Counted from the first letter of the stretch, positions 48,242 to 60,793 are shown. The stretch is 64,000 bases of DNA from Axinella damicornis (GCA_963931865.1 OZ007506.1:1392627-1456626); one strand, 5' to 3'. Notes: a model not told the origin generated them from the sequence alone. Made by a program: numbers and translations.

Positions 48242-48560
48242 ATGGCCGCTAGCTATTCCATGTACAACCAAGGGCTCGGGGAGAGCGGGAAAAATTCTTC
48301 CAGGTAAAGGCTGCTTCACAGCAAAGAAATAAAAATGATGGCAACAATCATTTTTGTCTCGATGTAGGGTTCTCCGTCCACCTGGAGGCGCTAGTTCTAT
48401 ATTCCTGGGCGGAGGGCCACCACCAAGCAAGCCAGCTGAGTCACAAAGCAAGCCCGCTCAGCCACAGCCTAAGCCGGCTGAGCCACCGACAAAACCTACT
48501 CCTGCAACTGTGAGTGGGCAGGAGACCCTAAGGAGGAAGGGAGCCATCACGTGCACCTGA
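48242..48560 (+). CDS. Short Jupiter/HN1 (JPT)-like protein
   Basis: Two exons (48242-48303, 48368-48560) give 84 residues. The junction encodes the family signature NSSRVLRPPGGASSIFLGG, found at the N-terminus of JPT1/JPT2 (HN1) and Drosophila Jupiter, microtubule-associated, intrinsically disordered proteins. The rest is a Pro/Lys-rich repeat (PAEPQPKP-type) and a short basic end. Vertebrate JPT1 is about 154 residues, so this is either a short form or more exons follow; a GTGAGT within the second exon (near 48512) could be an alternative donor. Confidence 0.75.
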
Positions 48561-48949
48561 CACTACTGCAACACAACAATACAATGTAGGCAAAGCCAAC
48601 ACAGCCATACGCACATCTTCAAAGGTTCTTAACCCTCCTGGTGGGCGCTCAAATTTCTCTCTGGGATGGTCATGATTGAAGTTGAAGACACTTGATCATG
48701 CATGTTGAATCATACAATGCTGGTATTCAATACATATCAGAGCAACTGTGATATGGAAAAACTGTCTCAAGACCATAAAAATATATTTTGCATAATCAGC
48801 TCCTGGTGGTGTATTATTGTTTTCATGAATTGTTTGGCAATGTGACAACATGAACATACGGTGTAAATGGTATTGTACTACGGTGACAATGAGGAACACA
48901 AAGTGAGAACAGAGGGTTATAAACAGATGCCAGTATAGAGACAGAAATG

Positions 48950-50388
48950 CTATGCAGTCAAAACTTTGGGGCTACAAGTAGTTTGGGATGCTGTGTCGTG
49001 GGGTAAGTCTTCCTGTGGGAGGAGTAAAGTTAGTGGGTGAAGGAGGATCGATATCCTTGTATCTCAGTAGACTGGAAATCATGATGTCATCATCCAAAGA
49101 ACTGGGATCCAGACTTGAACCCAAGACTGACATTGTAGAACGTGTACAGTCATAATAGTGGTATTGCCTAGTGGTCTTACTCCCTTTTAATACTTCAGCA
49201 TGGCATGGCAGATGAGCTGTGCCCCCAACCTAAGGCCCAATTGTGACACACAGCAAACCTATTCTTCTAGCCTCATTCCCAGGCCACACCCAGCTTTCAT
49301 CGCTTGCTGGGCAGGGCCTGAGAACGAGGCTACTATTCTATTATAATATGCACAGCTCCATGCACAGGTTGCCTCGTAGGATAAGCACCAGAGCGACTCA
49401 CAGGATCATAAATGACTTTAACAATGAGGGAACAGCTGGGACACTCCGCCACGTCCTCACCATTCTCCAGGTCCTCCTGGGTAGAATTGACGGACATGAG
49501 AATAGCTACCATGTTGGAAATTATTACTATAATGTGTGACATTAGTCTTCTTGGTCCCAGACCCAGTGTGGATCGCTTTCAGTATCACATGGGAATGGAC
49601 GGTCAGATAACTCTTGCCATGTACTGTACATGACATAACATAATTGATTACAATTTGGGATATCTAGCTTTATAGATTACATCCATGGAGTAAGAATGTA
49701 AGATAGCTGCTATAGAGGATGCTGGAAGACAGCTGGGCTTTCAACTACAGTTGAAACAGTGCTGAACACTTTGATATGTGAGATAGCTTATTCCATCAGA
49801 TGACAAGGGTCATTAGACCTTCCTCCCCTGTGTGTGATACTAGAAGTGATCTGCACTGGGGTTGGTTGGGTCTGGTCTGGGCCAGACCTTCATGGGATAT
49901 CTGGTCACTATGGGAATTTAAATGTCATGAGGAAGGAACGCAACTACAGTGTCTGCACCGCTGTACAATGTAGCTGTGTGTTGTGTGTACAGTTCGCTTC
50001 CGACTGTCAAGGATATCTAGCTCACAAATCTGTTTTTGTTCTTGTTTGAATCAGTACCGATCATGTGACCATGTAACCAATCTGATTGGTGCCGCCACAT
50101 TCCAGCGACATCCATGAAAACGTGTCTAAAGTACCAGATGTTCTCTTCCCCCCTACGAACACCTGGCCCACGAGACTGGGACCGAGACTAGTGTGACATA
50201 GATGTAAGTGCAAAGTTAATGCAATGGGGCTAATAGCAGGGTCCTCCCCCATGTCCCCCACTGCCTCATCGTGCTCATACCCGTGTTATCTCGAATTGGT
50301 CTCCACAGGGACAAGGATAGTAGTAGGTCTCCGTTTCTGGGTCATACTCAAAGTCCTCAATCTCCACTTCATCATGAAACACAGACAT
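48950..50388 (-). CDS. DPH3: Diphthamide biosynthesis protein 3 (CSL zinc finger)
   Basis: Three exons (50281-50388, 49402-49476, 48950-49012) give 81 residues, the normal family size. The first exon reads [15 protein letters not shown] and [14 protein letters not shown]. The second has the second cysteine pair, [19 protein letters not shown], so all four zinc/iron ligands of the CSL finger are present. The last exon gives [10 protein letters not shown], a variable tail. DPH3 (Kti11) donates electrons to the radical enzyme DPH1-DPH2 for diphthamide on eEF2 and also works with Elongator. It is divergent from TMEM185, 193 bp away. Confidence 0.93.
49268..49332. mobile_element. 65-bp palindromic hairpin MITE
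   Basis: TAGCCTCATTCCCAGGC ... GCCTGAGAACGAGGCTA with an inner CCAGC/GCTGG arm. Flanks CTATTCTTC and CTATTCTAT suggest a decayed 9-bp duplication. It is in a DPH3 intron. Confidence 0.75.
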
Positions 50389-50581
50389 CTTGTGATGGCG
50401 CTCTTATCAAACACGACTGAGCAACAGCAAAGCGGACATTGCACCACATGCGTCGACCACGCCCACATTAGTCTCGTTCCCAGACCTTGTTGTTTTTTTT
50501 GCAATGGTCTGGGAACGAGATTACGCCCGAACTGCTGACTGTGCAACTACTGTATAGAACCATCACACAGCGTGTGCCAGT
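50389..50581. promoter_or_regulatory. Putative bidirectional promoter DPH3 / TMEM185 containing a MITE
   Basis: 193 bp between divergent starts. The hairpin at 50469-50523 occupies the middle of the region. Confidence 0.45.
50469..50523. mobile_element. 55-bp palindromic hairpin MITE in a promoter
   Basis: TAGTCTCGTTCCCAGACC ... GGTCTGGGAACGAGATTA, loop T-rich. Flanks CGCCCACAT / CGCCCGAAC share the first five bases. It lies between the DPH3 and TMEM185 starts. Confidence 0.75.
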
Positions 50582-53500
50582 ATGCTGAAGATCATTATGC
50601 ATCTGAAAGATCTCATTCACAGATTCAATGCTAGGTGAGCAACTTGTGGGAGGTGTATTGATCTGTGTTTATGTTCCTGGGAGTACATAATAGGCTGGGA
50701 CGTAATAATTTATCTCATGCCCAGACGCCATTAATATTCAGGAGTGGGGTCTGGGCACGAGACTGGCCAGGAGACCAAGGCTACCTTTGCCCTGTATATG
50801 CAACAGCCCTACACATCCACTTTCACATGAACCACATGCCAGACGCAATGCCAATGACTCTGTGCATTGAAGAACATTACAACGTCTGTGAAACGTAAAC
50901 ATGGCCTCTCCTATTATATGCTTCTTCCACAACTATGCCAATAGACCTTAGCCTCGTTCCCAGGATGCGGCCTGGGAACGAGGCTAATAGACTGATGTTA
51001 TTTATGGGAAGGCAAAATATGTGAACTTGAAATGAAAGCTGTCCTACTTTCGTGCAATCATTCAATCAGATTGGGAGTAATTTTGCAAACCAGACCACTC
51101 GTATTTAAAGTGATCAGTGCGGGGTTCTGGGTCGTGAGGGAATCAGTTTAGTGAACCTCTCTCTCTCTCCCCTCCCTCCAGCAACTTTGTGGCGTACTGC
51201 TGTCTGCTGGTGTTCACTGTGCTCCTGTCATTGCGAGTGGATGGCATCGTCACTTGGAACTATGCCGCCATCTTTATCCCCCTGTGGCTGTGGAATGCAC
51301 TTGTCTTAACTGGACTAATAGTGGGAGTGGCTTTCTGGGTTAAGAAAAGGAGACTCAGGTGTGTGTGTGTGTGCGTGTGTGCATAGATAAAATAGTCCCT
51401 AGGGACTATAATTATTATCTATGGTGTGGCGTGTGTGCATGTGTGTGAGTGATAATAACATAATACTGTACAGGGCTACTGTTCTTCAGCTTGCCATCAC
51501 ACAGCAACAATACCTAATTAAAGCTGTATCCCCATACTTCCCATAGCCTCGCCTATCCTCCTCCCCTCCTCCCTCCTCCTCCCCTCCTCTTCCTCCCCTT
51601 CCTCCCTCCTCCTCCCCTCCTCCTCCCCTTCCTCCTCCCCTCCTCCTCCTCCTCTCCTCCCCTTCCTCTTCCTCTTCCTCCCTCCTCCTCCTCTCCTCCT
51701 CCCCTCCTCCCTTCCTCCCTCCTCCTCCTCTCCTCCTCCTCCTCCCCTCCTCCTCCTCCCTTCTCCTCCCCTCTTCCCCTTCCTCCTCCTCCCCTCTTCC
51801 CCTTCCTCCTCCTCCCCTCCTCCTCCTCCCCTCCTCCTCCTCTCCTCCTCCTCCCTTCCTCAGATCATCATCACTGAAAGTGGAGAACGCAAATAGTTGC
51901 AGTAGAAATGGGGCGGAGACATGAGTGTTCATCCTGTCTCCACCCATTTCTCCGCCCCTTGTTTTCTACTGCACAATTGTAACTAAGCACTAGTGGAGGG
52001 AGGTCTAGACTGCATCCAGTTTCTTGAAGCATGATTAGCCGAACACTATTGCCTCTCTCTAGGCAAGACCCGGAGCATGTGCACCACTTCAAGGCGTTGC
52101 TTCTCTCAGCGGCTCTCCAGTTTCCTGTCTTCTTGGCTGAGTTGCTGGTGGTGATCAACATAGAGACTGGTCAGCACCAGTGGAGGGTGATATTCACTCC
52201 TCTGTATTTCCTCACCGGAGCTTCCATTGCCCCCTGTGTGTGGGCATGCTGGAGAAAACGCAGCGTGGATGTACGTACGGTCTAACTGTTTTCTTGCAAC
52301 AATCTGAATGGCTAATAGTTCTCCCCATGCCTATCAATTCAAAGGGTTAGCGCATTGGATTGGTTGTAGTGTTGACGTTGTGTAGTACATTTGGGTCAGT
52401 GGATGACAGTGATCACGACGGTGTGGTCAGAATCTTTGTAGGCCATTCCTAACATTAATTATTTACGCTTTTCAGTATTAGTTAGATGCAACACTATACG
52501 ATCAGTTGGTGCTAATTACAGCCGATGGCAGGTTTAAATCCATAATTATTATCCTTTGAGCTTCGGTGACAGCATCCATGTAATGATGTAATGGTGATGT
52601 CATTGTATACAGCTGGAGGTGCTGGCCATGGCAAACTTACTGCAGCTGGTGTTTCTGGGCATTCAGCTGGACGGAGTTGTCAGCTGGTCGTGGGCGGTGA
52701 GTGGGTGGTGATGTTTTTCATTGCGTCATTGGAGTATGATACTATATTAATTTGTATTCAAGGAAGACTCCCCTCCTCTCCATCTTTCTCCCTTCCTACC
52801 ACATGTGAAAGCCTGAAATAGGTGGAAGGAAGTGATACTGTACATGTACATGTGATAATTTCACTTCTGATAAGATTCATCTAAGGCGAATTCTCATGAG
52901 ACTGCCATTGTGGTGGTGGTGGTGGTGGGTGGTGGTGGTGGGGGGGGGGGGGGGGGGGAGGGATCCACATGGGGTGCAGCAAGCTATTCCAGTGCCTGGC
53001 TGGTACATGTACCAACAACCATTTTCCGTAGTTTAGTTTGACACTGGCAAGACCCACCACAGGGTGAGCACTTCATCTCTGTTGAGGCTGATAGTGGTCC
53101 ACCGTCTTATTTCCCCCCCCCCCCCCCCCCCCCCCCCCCAGGTGGTGTTTATTCCAACATGGCTCCTCCTCTGCCTCTCTGCCATTGCAGTGGGGCTCCG
53201 TGCCTGCGTCCTGGTCATACTCTACAAGATTGGAGAGAACCAGCAAGAGCTTGACCAGAAGAGACCCATCGACATCCTCTCCGTCCTCTGCAGCTGCATG
53301 GTCATCTGCTTGTTAGTCGTGTTCGCGGTGAGTAAGTAAACAGCCATTGTTATCATGTACCAAGGGTGGGGTCCAACTTTTAAGGTATGGGGTACTACCC
53401 AGGGCTTATGATAACAAAAAAAGTTGTCGGGACAAAATATTATTAAAATTTGACCAGAAATTGGTCATTTTGTTCGGACATTAGACAAAATTGACCAGAT

Positions 53501-55062
53501 TTGTCCTGTGTCAGACTGTTATCAAACCGGTAAGCCCTGTAGCTGGTACTCCCCATATGAAATGTAATATTATTAACAGCCAACTAAGCCAAGTGTCTGT
53601 GAAACAGTCTCACATGAACTCTTAACCTCTTGGGCTCTCTTTGTGCCAATTTTTGCAAGAGGTAGGCTGGCTGTTGCAGCTGTGCAGCAGTCACTGGGTT
53701 ATCTACTGATCTGGTGTGAATGTGTGTCATTAGAAATTTCTTGTGATACAACACAAAATGCAATGTTAAACAAGTCCTGCCCCACCCATACTTTTATCCC
53801 CATGTGACAAGAGCGCATGATGACATCATCGTTACAACGATGATGTCATCGTGCACTCTTGCCATGAGTATCTACCACCCATTGCAGGCATTGCTGACTA
53901 GCCAACTTGATGGGAGAATATCAGCTCCTTTCGCCGCCACTTTCATACCCCTTCACCTCGCAATTCTTACCCTCATGGCCAGCACCATCACCAGAACACC
54001 TGGAAACCCTTGTAAGATTTGGCAGATCTGACTGCCGTCTGCTGTCAGGGGAATGTTTCTGTACATGTATGTGAACAGTGAGGACCCTTGACACTTGTTA
54101 ATATGGGGAGAAAGTGAGCCTCTAATGGTTTACACTGCTGTGACGTGTAAAACATAATCATCTTGGCAATTTGGGACTCTCACCCCGTAGGTGGGAGTAG
54201 TCTCGTTCCCAGACCCTGAACGCGCACCCACAGGTGAGCGTTCGGGGTCTGGGAACGAGACTAAGGCGGGAGGGTTACTGTAGTGTCCACTGGAACATCT
54301 CTCCTGCTCTTACACAAAGGCTACAACAGAGATGGCTGTAGGTACCAGAGGACCTTGGAGTGAGAGTGACAGTGGGGTGCTGGGGATGTGTCCACATACA
54401 TATTACTCACTGATAGACTAGGTGGTTTTCCACCAGTGGTGAGGCATTCACACTTTCAAAGAACCTTTCAACTGGCAGATGATCACATTCGCTCCACATA
54501 TACATGACCTTTGAACCAAGCAAAGCAAAGCCCACTTGGTTCAAAGATCCAGTATGTGGTCTAGTATGCAGGGCAGGAGAGAGCTTGGGGACGAGGAGAG
54601 AGCTTGGGGACGAGGCTAGTCAACAAACTCTATAACTTTGTCCTGTCCTGATTGTAGCATGCTTACTTTCATGCGTGGAACAGACCAACAGACTAAGACG
54701 CTGCACTAGAGCTTACGTATACCGTCATCACAATTATCACACTGTTGTGTGCATGCCCCGCAGTGTGTGCCTCCAAGTAGCACCTAGTCAGTAACTATGG
54801 GAGACATGGTTCAGTGATGTTTGGCGCATGCCATATCTTCCCTGTAGGGTGGTTTGGCATTCGGAGGAACTTTGTAGACTTTGTCTTGGACAAGTGTCCT
54901 GTCCTGCAAGAATATGTGAATGTGTCCTACAGTCCTGAAGACCCGGAAGAGGAAGCAGCTACAGAGGATGGCCACAGCAAACTCAGAACTGTACCCTCGA
55001 CAGTTGTATGGACTCCTGGCCCTGAGATATACCCCTACGAGGATATATATACCCCAGATTAA
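50582..55062 (+). CDS. TMEM185: Transmembrane protein 185
   Basis: Seven phase-consistent exons (50582-50634, 51182-51358, 52063-52270, 52613-52696, 53142-53327, 53888-54011, 54848-55062) encode 348 residues, matching the 350 of the vertebrate proteins. Hydrophobic segments include AYCCLLVFTVLLSLRVDG, IFIPLWLWNALVLTGLIVG, LLSAALQFPVFLAELLVV, VVFIPTWLLLCLSAIAVG and ILSVLCSCMVICLLVVFA. The sequence WWFGIRRNFVDFVLD starts a cytosolic C-terminal tail rich in acidic residues. The molecular role is poorly known. The exon at 53142 is preceded by a 27-C run. Confidence 0.95.
50949..50986. mobile_element. 38-bp palindromic hairpin MITE
   Basis: TAGCCTCGTTCCCAGG ... CCTGGGAACGAGGCTA around ATGCGG. Flanks ATAGACCT / ATAGACTG suggest a decayed target duplication. 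It is in the first TMEM185 intron. Confidence 0.8.
51545..51862. repeat. (CCT)n-like polypyrimidine tract
   Basis: About 320 bp of CCTCCT/CCCCTT repeat in the second TMEM185 intron. Confidence 0.92.
54198..54263. mobile_element. 66-bp palindromic hairpin MITE
   Basis: TAGTCTCGTTCCCAGACCC ... GGGTCTGGGAACGAGACTA. Flanks AGGTGGGAG / AGGCGGGAG are a 9-bp duplication with one change. It is in the last TMEM185 intron. Its arms are the same subtype as those flanking the foldback element at 59690. Confidence 0.85.
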
Positions 55063-55407
55063 TACTGCATAGTTAGGAACACTGTATCCTCTCTAGCTGT
55101 GAGGGTGATCATTCTCTCTTCATCCTATATATGGGCAATCATGGATGTGATTGCTCTCTCTCTCTCTCTCTCTCTCTGATCTTATCTTGCGTATGCGGCA
55201 ACTCTCATCTAATTCACATGTATCACACATCTCAACAATTTGTGCTGGGAGGCAACTGAGTGCATGGTGACCAGGAGGAAGTCCACGAGCAACACAGTAG
55301 GAGCACAGTACAATGCAGAAAACTTGGGAGAGCTGAACGGAAAGGCAAAACAGGCGTAACTGCCAAACGTATGGTTTTAGAGCATGCGGCCAACTCATGC
55401 AAAGCTT

Positions 55408-55806
55408 GCATGCATGGCAAGCCCTTCTCCACCGCATACCACCAGGGGAGCGCATGCATGGCAAGCCCTTCTCCACCGCATACCACCAGGGGAGCGCATG
55501 CATGGCAAGCCCTTCTCCACCGCATACCACCAGGGGAGCGCATGCATGGCAAGCCCTTCTCCACCGCATACCACCAGGGGAGCGCATGCATGGCAAGCCC
55601 TTCTCCACCGCATACCACCAGGGGAGCGCATGCATGGCAAGCCCTTCTCCACTGCATACCACCAGGGGAGCGCATGCATGGCAAGCCCTTCTCCACCGCA
55701 TACCACCAGGGGAGCGCATGCATGGCAAGCCCTTCTCCACCGCATACCACCAGGGGAGTGCATGCATGGCAAGCCCTTCTCCACCGCATACCACCAGGGG
55801 AGCGCA
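55408..55806. repeat. 44-bp minisatellite, nine copies
   Basis: Nearly identical copies of GCATGCATGGCAAGCCCTTC + TCCACCGCATACCACCAGGGGAGC, without spacers. All six frames stay open over much of it; none is a gene. The interval 55063-55407 before it holds only a (CT)n run near 55155 and no gene. Confidence 0.93.
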
Positions 55807-55882
55807 TGAGTCAAGTTGGCCCTATGCACTTGCACTGTGTCATAGTACTGTACTATACCTTCTTACACAGCCCCCACGGTGG

Positions 55883-56062
55883 TTTGGATTTTAATGAGAT
55901 TCATAGGCCCCACCAAACATGGTACGTGCATGGCCTATATGGTGTACAATGTGCCACCATTACGTCATGTCAGGGCTGGCTAGCCTGGGCCAAACATCTG
56001 ACATGTCATGCACCATCAATCTGCATAGTTGGTGGGGCCTATGAATCTCATTAAAATCCAAA
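55883..56062. mobile_element. 180-bp MITE with 34-bp perfect inverted ends
   Basis: TTTGGATTTTAATGAGATTC-ATAGGCCCCACCAA at the left is exactly reverse-complemented at 56029-56062. The centre has no coding frame. Short element lying between the minisatellite and the next element. Confidence 0.85.
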
Positions 56063-56148
56063 TGAAGCCCATAAGAATTTATATAGGAGGTTTAGTAATA
56101 CCATAGATAATAGAACTACGTATTATCTATGGTAATACGCTCTTCCGA

Positions 56149-56771
56149 AGCTAGCTGTTAGCAAGGGCGTATCGAGCCGCCGAAGGCGGCGAGAGGGCAT
56201 GTAACTCCGCAAACGGCATAATCCAAATCGATTCTATTTTTAGAAATCACGTGCTACATTGTTTATTTCATATCCGCGGCGCGCGCAGCTCTGGCACGCT
56301 AACCGCGCTAGTCACAGCCACAGTTCCTGAAAATATCCATTCTCTAGTAAGTCAATGAACTTCTATCTAAACTCACTGCTGTTACCCTGGACGGCGCTTA
56401 CCACTGCCTTCTCCTTGCCTCAGTTTCGCCAACGAACCGTGTCATTCAGTGGAGACGGTCCCGAACGAAGCCTACGGCACCTGCGTGCAATGGCTGCCGC
56501 ATGTAGGACGGACGGGCACGTTGTTTCCAGTCGTCAAAACGTGGATGGCGTCCATTCATCCACTCTACGCGCTCGATCTAGCTCTCTGGCCTGCTCTGCG
56601 ATATTCCACGTAATCGGATAATTGCATTCATTCACATAATTATACGGTTACATACCAATGTCTAAAAATAGTATATCCGGTGGCCGCATTTGGATTTTGC
56701 CGTTTGCAGAGTCAATACGAGAGTTGCATGCCCTCTTCCCGTTAGGGTCGATGCGCCCTTGCTGTTAGTTA
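56149..56771. mobile_element. About 620-bp element with long imperfect inverted ends
   Basis: The left part (GTTAGCAAGGGCGTATCGA, GAGGGCATGTAACTC, GCAAACGGCATAATCCAAAT, CTATTTTTAGA) recurs in inverted order at 56650-56771 (TCTAAAAATAG, ATTTGGATTTTGCCGTTTGC, GAGTTGCATGCCCTC, CGCCCTTGCTGTTAG). The GC-rich centre has no recognised gene. Confidence 0.75.
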
Positions 56772-57544
56772 GTACACTAAGTAATCCAAGCGCCTAAGGG
56801 GTTAATAATTAACGCGAGAAAAATGCAATTGTCTGGCCACGCCCACCGCGCCATCCCGGGGTACCCTTTCTAAGGTCTCTCCTGATTGGTCAATACAGCC
56901 AAAATGTGACATGCACGTGACTATAACAGGCAATCCCAGGCAACAGGCAATCCCTGTGCACCTTTTCTAAGGTCTCTCCTGATTGGACAAAACGGCCATG
57001 TGACATACACGTGACTCAGCATCAAACGAGCCCTGCCCACTATTTCCAACCTGCGCTAACACAGGCAAACACAAGAAACGCGAGAAACACAAGAAACACG
57101 AGAAACACGAGAAACGCAAGAAACGCGAGAAACACAAGAAACGCGAGAAACACGAGAAACACAAGAAACGCGAGAAACACAAGAAACACGAGAAACACGA
57201 GAAACACGAGAAACGCAAGAAACGCGAGAAACACAAGAAACGCGAGAAACACAAGAAACGCGAGAAACACGAGAAACACAAGGAACGCGAGAAACACGAG
57301 AAACGCGAGAAACACAAGAAACGCAAGAAACGCGAGAAACACAAGAAACGCGAGAAACACAAGAAACACGAGAAACACAAGAAACAAGAGAAACACAAGA
57401 AACGCGAGAAACACAAGAAACGCGAGAAACACAAGAAACACGAGAAACACAAGAAACAAGAGAAACACGAGAAACGCAAGAAACGCGAGAAACACGAGAA
57501 ACGCAAGAAACGCAAGAAACACGAGAAACACAAGAAACGCGACC

Positions 57545-58155
57545 AGAATTCATGTCGAAACTTTGAAGTATTTGGGAGTGCTTCTCTCCTCTGAACTCTC
57601 TTGGTCACTACACATAGACTCCATCTGCACCAAGGCGAGAAAAACTTATCGGTTTACTCTATAGGAGGTATTATGGCCAGCAGGGTCTGTACAGTTTGTA
57701 CACTATACTCGAATTACTCGTGCGCCCTCACCTTGAATATGCTGCTCCAGTAACCGGTCTGGGATCCGCATCTTGTGAAAGACATTACTAAACTTGAGAA
57801 CGTCCAAAAGTTTGCAATGAAAATGTGTCCAAAACAGTGGGGCATGGGTTACCTACTTGAACTATCTCAAGTCCCTGCACTACAGAACCGTAGACTACAT
57901 TTAAAGCTCTGCACTATTTATTTAGCTACAGTTATTTTTACTTTCCTACCAATGTATTTGTCCCCCAAGTAAGTAGGCATAAATCCTCATTACCTCTATT
58001 ATATATATCAACCCCTTGCACACACCAATGCCTTCCAATCATCCTTTGTACCCAGCTCTGCATCTATATGGAACCACTTACCGCATGAAGCGCTTACTGC
58101 ACACTACATTACCTCTTTTAAATCATTTGTATCACCTTTGTTCTTGTAATAGTAA
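57545..58155 (+). pseudogene. 3' end of a non-LTR retrotransposon reverse transcriptase (in copy A)
   Basis: Reads FKYLGVLLSSELSWSLHID-type sequence (here LKYLGVLLSSELSW), then in shifted frames LVRPHLEYAAPVWDPH, ITKLENVQKFAMK and SIWNHLPHEALTAHY, ending in SFKSF-type and a stop at about 58150. These are C-terminal landmarks of CR1/L2/jockey-like reverse transcriptases. Frameshifts and the missing catalytic domain show a dead fragment. Confidence 0.8.
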
Positions 58156-58452
58156 TATGTAACAGGGTGCACACTCGCATTAGCACTTTTCGTTATTTGT
58201 GTAACCCTTGCATTATTATTGCAAATTATTATAGGAAAAAAAGTTAAAATACTAAATCGGTCAACCATTTTTCCCTATTATCTATGATTTTTTGCTCGCG
58301 GAGGGGAAAAATTGGAACGAGACTAACCCCCCCTCCCCCCCCCCCCCCCCCCCCCTCCCCACTGGTTTCGTGAAACTTTTTTAGTAGGTCTGAAATTCAG
58401 GAGTATACTATAAAACATCACAATGATGTTAGTGAAAACAGTTTGCCATTAG

Positions 58453-58620
58453 TCGTACCATGACCTGACCCTAACCCTAACCTGACCCTAACCCTAACCT
58501 GACCCTAACCCTGACCTGACCCTAACCTGACCCTAACCCTGACCTAACCTGACCCTAACCCTGACCTGACCCTAACCTGACCCTAACCCTGACCTGACCC
58601 TAACCCTGACCCTAATCTTA
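58453..58620. repeat. Telomere-like CCCTAA/CCTGA array in copy A
   Basis: Degenerate ACCCTAACCCTAACCTG units, relatives of the TTAGGG telomere repeat, inside the foldback-like element. Confidence 0.8.
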
Positions 58621-60183
58621 AACATAAATCTGACTTCCCTAAATCTAAACCACCAGCAGCCCCACCCTCCTCCCTTGCTGCTATATTCTGATTCTGAATT
58701 GGGCATACTTATGACTAGTTTTCTGTGTTTCTCACAGTACAATGTCGTTGCTTTCATCTCCTCTCTCAGTCTTGTCATGTTTGCAGGGTTTCTTGTGTTT
58801 CTCAGACCAACCCACCCTCTATACTGTGCAGGGGTTTCTTGTGTTTGGATTTCTCAGCCCCACCCACTCTTTATACTGTGCAAGTGTTTCTTGGGTTTCT
58901 TGTGTTTCTCAGCCCCACCCACCTTTATACTGTCTGTGTTTCTGGGGTTTATTGTGTTTCTCAGCCCTCTGTGTATCGGGTTTGTTGTGTTTCTTGCATT
59001 TCTCAGCCCTTTATACAGTCTGTGTTTCTGGGGTTTCTTGTGTTTCTTGTGTTTCTCAGCCCTTTATACAGTCTGTGTATCGGGGTTTCTTGTGTTTCTT
59101 GTGTTTCTCAGCCCCACCCACCGTTTATACGATCTGTGTTTCTGGGGTTTCTTGTGTTTCTTGTGTTTCTCAGCCCTTTATACAGTCTGTGTATCGGGGT
59201 TTCTTGTGTTTCTTGTGTTTCTCAGCCCCACCCACCGTTTATATGGTCTGTGTTTCTGGGGTTTCTTGTGTTTCTTGTGTTTCTCAGCCCCACCCACCGT
59301 TTATACGGTCTGGGTTTCTGGGGTTTCTTGTGTTTCTTGTGTTTCTCAGCCCCACCCACCGTTTATACGTCTGGGTTTCTGGGGTTTCTTGTGTTTCTTG
59401 TGTTTCTCAGCCCCACCCACCGTTTATACGGTCTGGGTTTCTGGGGTTTCTTGTGTTTCTTGTGTTTCTTGTGTTTCTCAGCCCCACCCACCGTTTATAC
59501 GGCCTATGTTTCTGGGGTTTCTTGTGTTTCTTGCGTTTCTCAGCCCCACCCACCATGTTATGCTACTCATGAGAATTACGTCATTGATTCTGACCAATCA
59601 AATGAACTCTTAGAAACCCTACTCCGGGACTGTAGCCTAGCGCCTAGTCTCGTTCCCAGACCCCGAACGCGCACGCGCGAAAAAGGGGTGAGCCATCCCG
59701 GGGTACCCTTTCTAAGGTCTCTCCTGATTGGTCAATACAGCCAAAATGTGACATGCACGTGACTATAACAGGCAATCCCTGTGCACCTTTCTAAGGTCTC
59801 TCCTGATTGGGCAAAACGGCCATGTGACATACACGTGACTCAGCATCAAACGAGCCCTGCCCACTATTTCCAACCTGCGCTAACACAGGCAAACACAAGA
59901 AACACGAGAAACGCAAGAAACACGAGAAACGCGAGAAACACGAGAAACGCAAGAAACACGAGAAACACGAGAAACGCGAGAAACGCGAGAAACGCAAGAA
60001 ACACGAGAAACACAAGAAACACGAGAAACGCGAGAAACACGAGAAACACGAGAAACGCGAGAAACACGAGAAACGCGAGAAACACAAGAAACACGAGAAA
60101 CACAAGAAACACGAGAAACACGAGAAACGCTAGAAACGCGAGAAACACGAGAAACGCAAGAAACACGAGAAACACAAGAAACG

Positions 60184-60793
60184 CGACCAGAATTCATGTC
60201 GAAACTTTCAAGTATTTGGGAGTGCTTCTCTCCTCTGAACTCTCTTGGTCACTACACATAGACTCCATCTGCACCAAGGCGAGAAAAACTTATCGGTTTA
60301 CTCTATAGGAGGTATTATGGCCAGCAGGGTCTGTACAGTTTGTACACTATACTCGAATTACTCGTGCGCCCTCACCTTGAATATGCTGCTCCAGTAACCG
60401 GTCTGGGATCCGCATCTTGTGAAAGACATTACTAAACTTGAGAACGTCCAAAAGTTTGCAATGAAAATGTGTCCAAAACAGTGGGGCATGGGTTACCAGG
60501 ACCTACTTGAACTATCTCACTACAGAACCGTAGACTATATTTAAAGCTCTGCACTATTTATTTAGCTACGGTTATTTTTACTTTCCTCCCAATGTATTTG
60601 TCCCCCAAGTAAGTAGGCATAATTCCTCATTACCTCTATTATACATATCAACCCCTTGCAAACACCAATGCCTTCCAATCATCCTTTGTACCCAGCTCTG
60701 CATCTATATGGAACCACTTACCACATGAAGCGCTTACTGCACACTACATTACCTCTTTTAAATCATTTGTATCACCTTTGTTCTTGTAATAGT
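60184..60793 (+). pseudogene. 3' end of a non-LTR retrotransposon reverse transcriptase (in copy B)
   Basis: Near-identical to the fragment at 57545-58155, with small indels (for example around 60495-60530 and 60855). Sharing the same 5' truncation point inside the array shows that both came from one composite ancestor. Confidence 0.8.

Larger units (their letters stand above)
56850..59635. mobile_element. Foldback-like composite element, copy A
   Basis: Outer inverted ends: CCCGGGGTACCCTTTCTAAG...TGATTGGTCA on the left and its diverged reverse complement TGACCAATCA...CTTAGAAACCCTACTCCGGG on the right. Inside each end is a tandem array: AGAAACACG-type 9-bp units at 57066-57541 and TTTCTTGTGTTTCTCAG-type units at 58785-59550, inverted relative to each other. 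Between them lie a LINE 3' fragment, a poly(C) run (about 58330-58355) and CCCTAA-like repeats. Inverted ends made of direct repeats are the mark of Foldback-type transposons. No transposase is seen. Confidence 0.75.

Noticed and set aside
55408..55806. CRISPR-like regular repeats
   Set aside because: The 44-bp units are directly adjacent with no unique spacers, and the genome is eukaryotic.
55232..56054. Several 140-260-codon frames on both strands
   Set aside because: They come from the 44-bp minisatellite, open in all frames; no recognisable protein.
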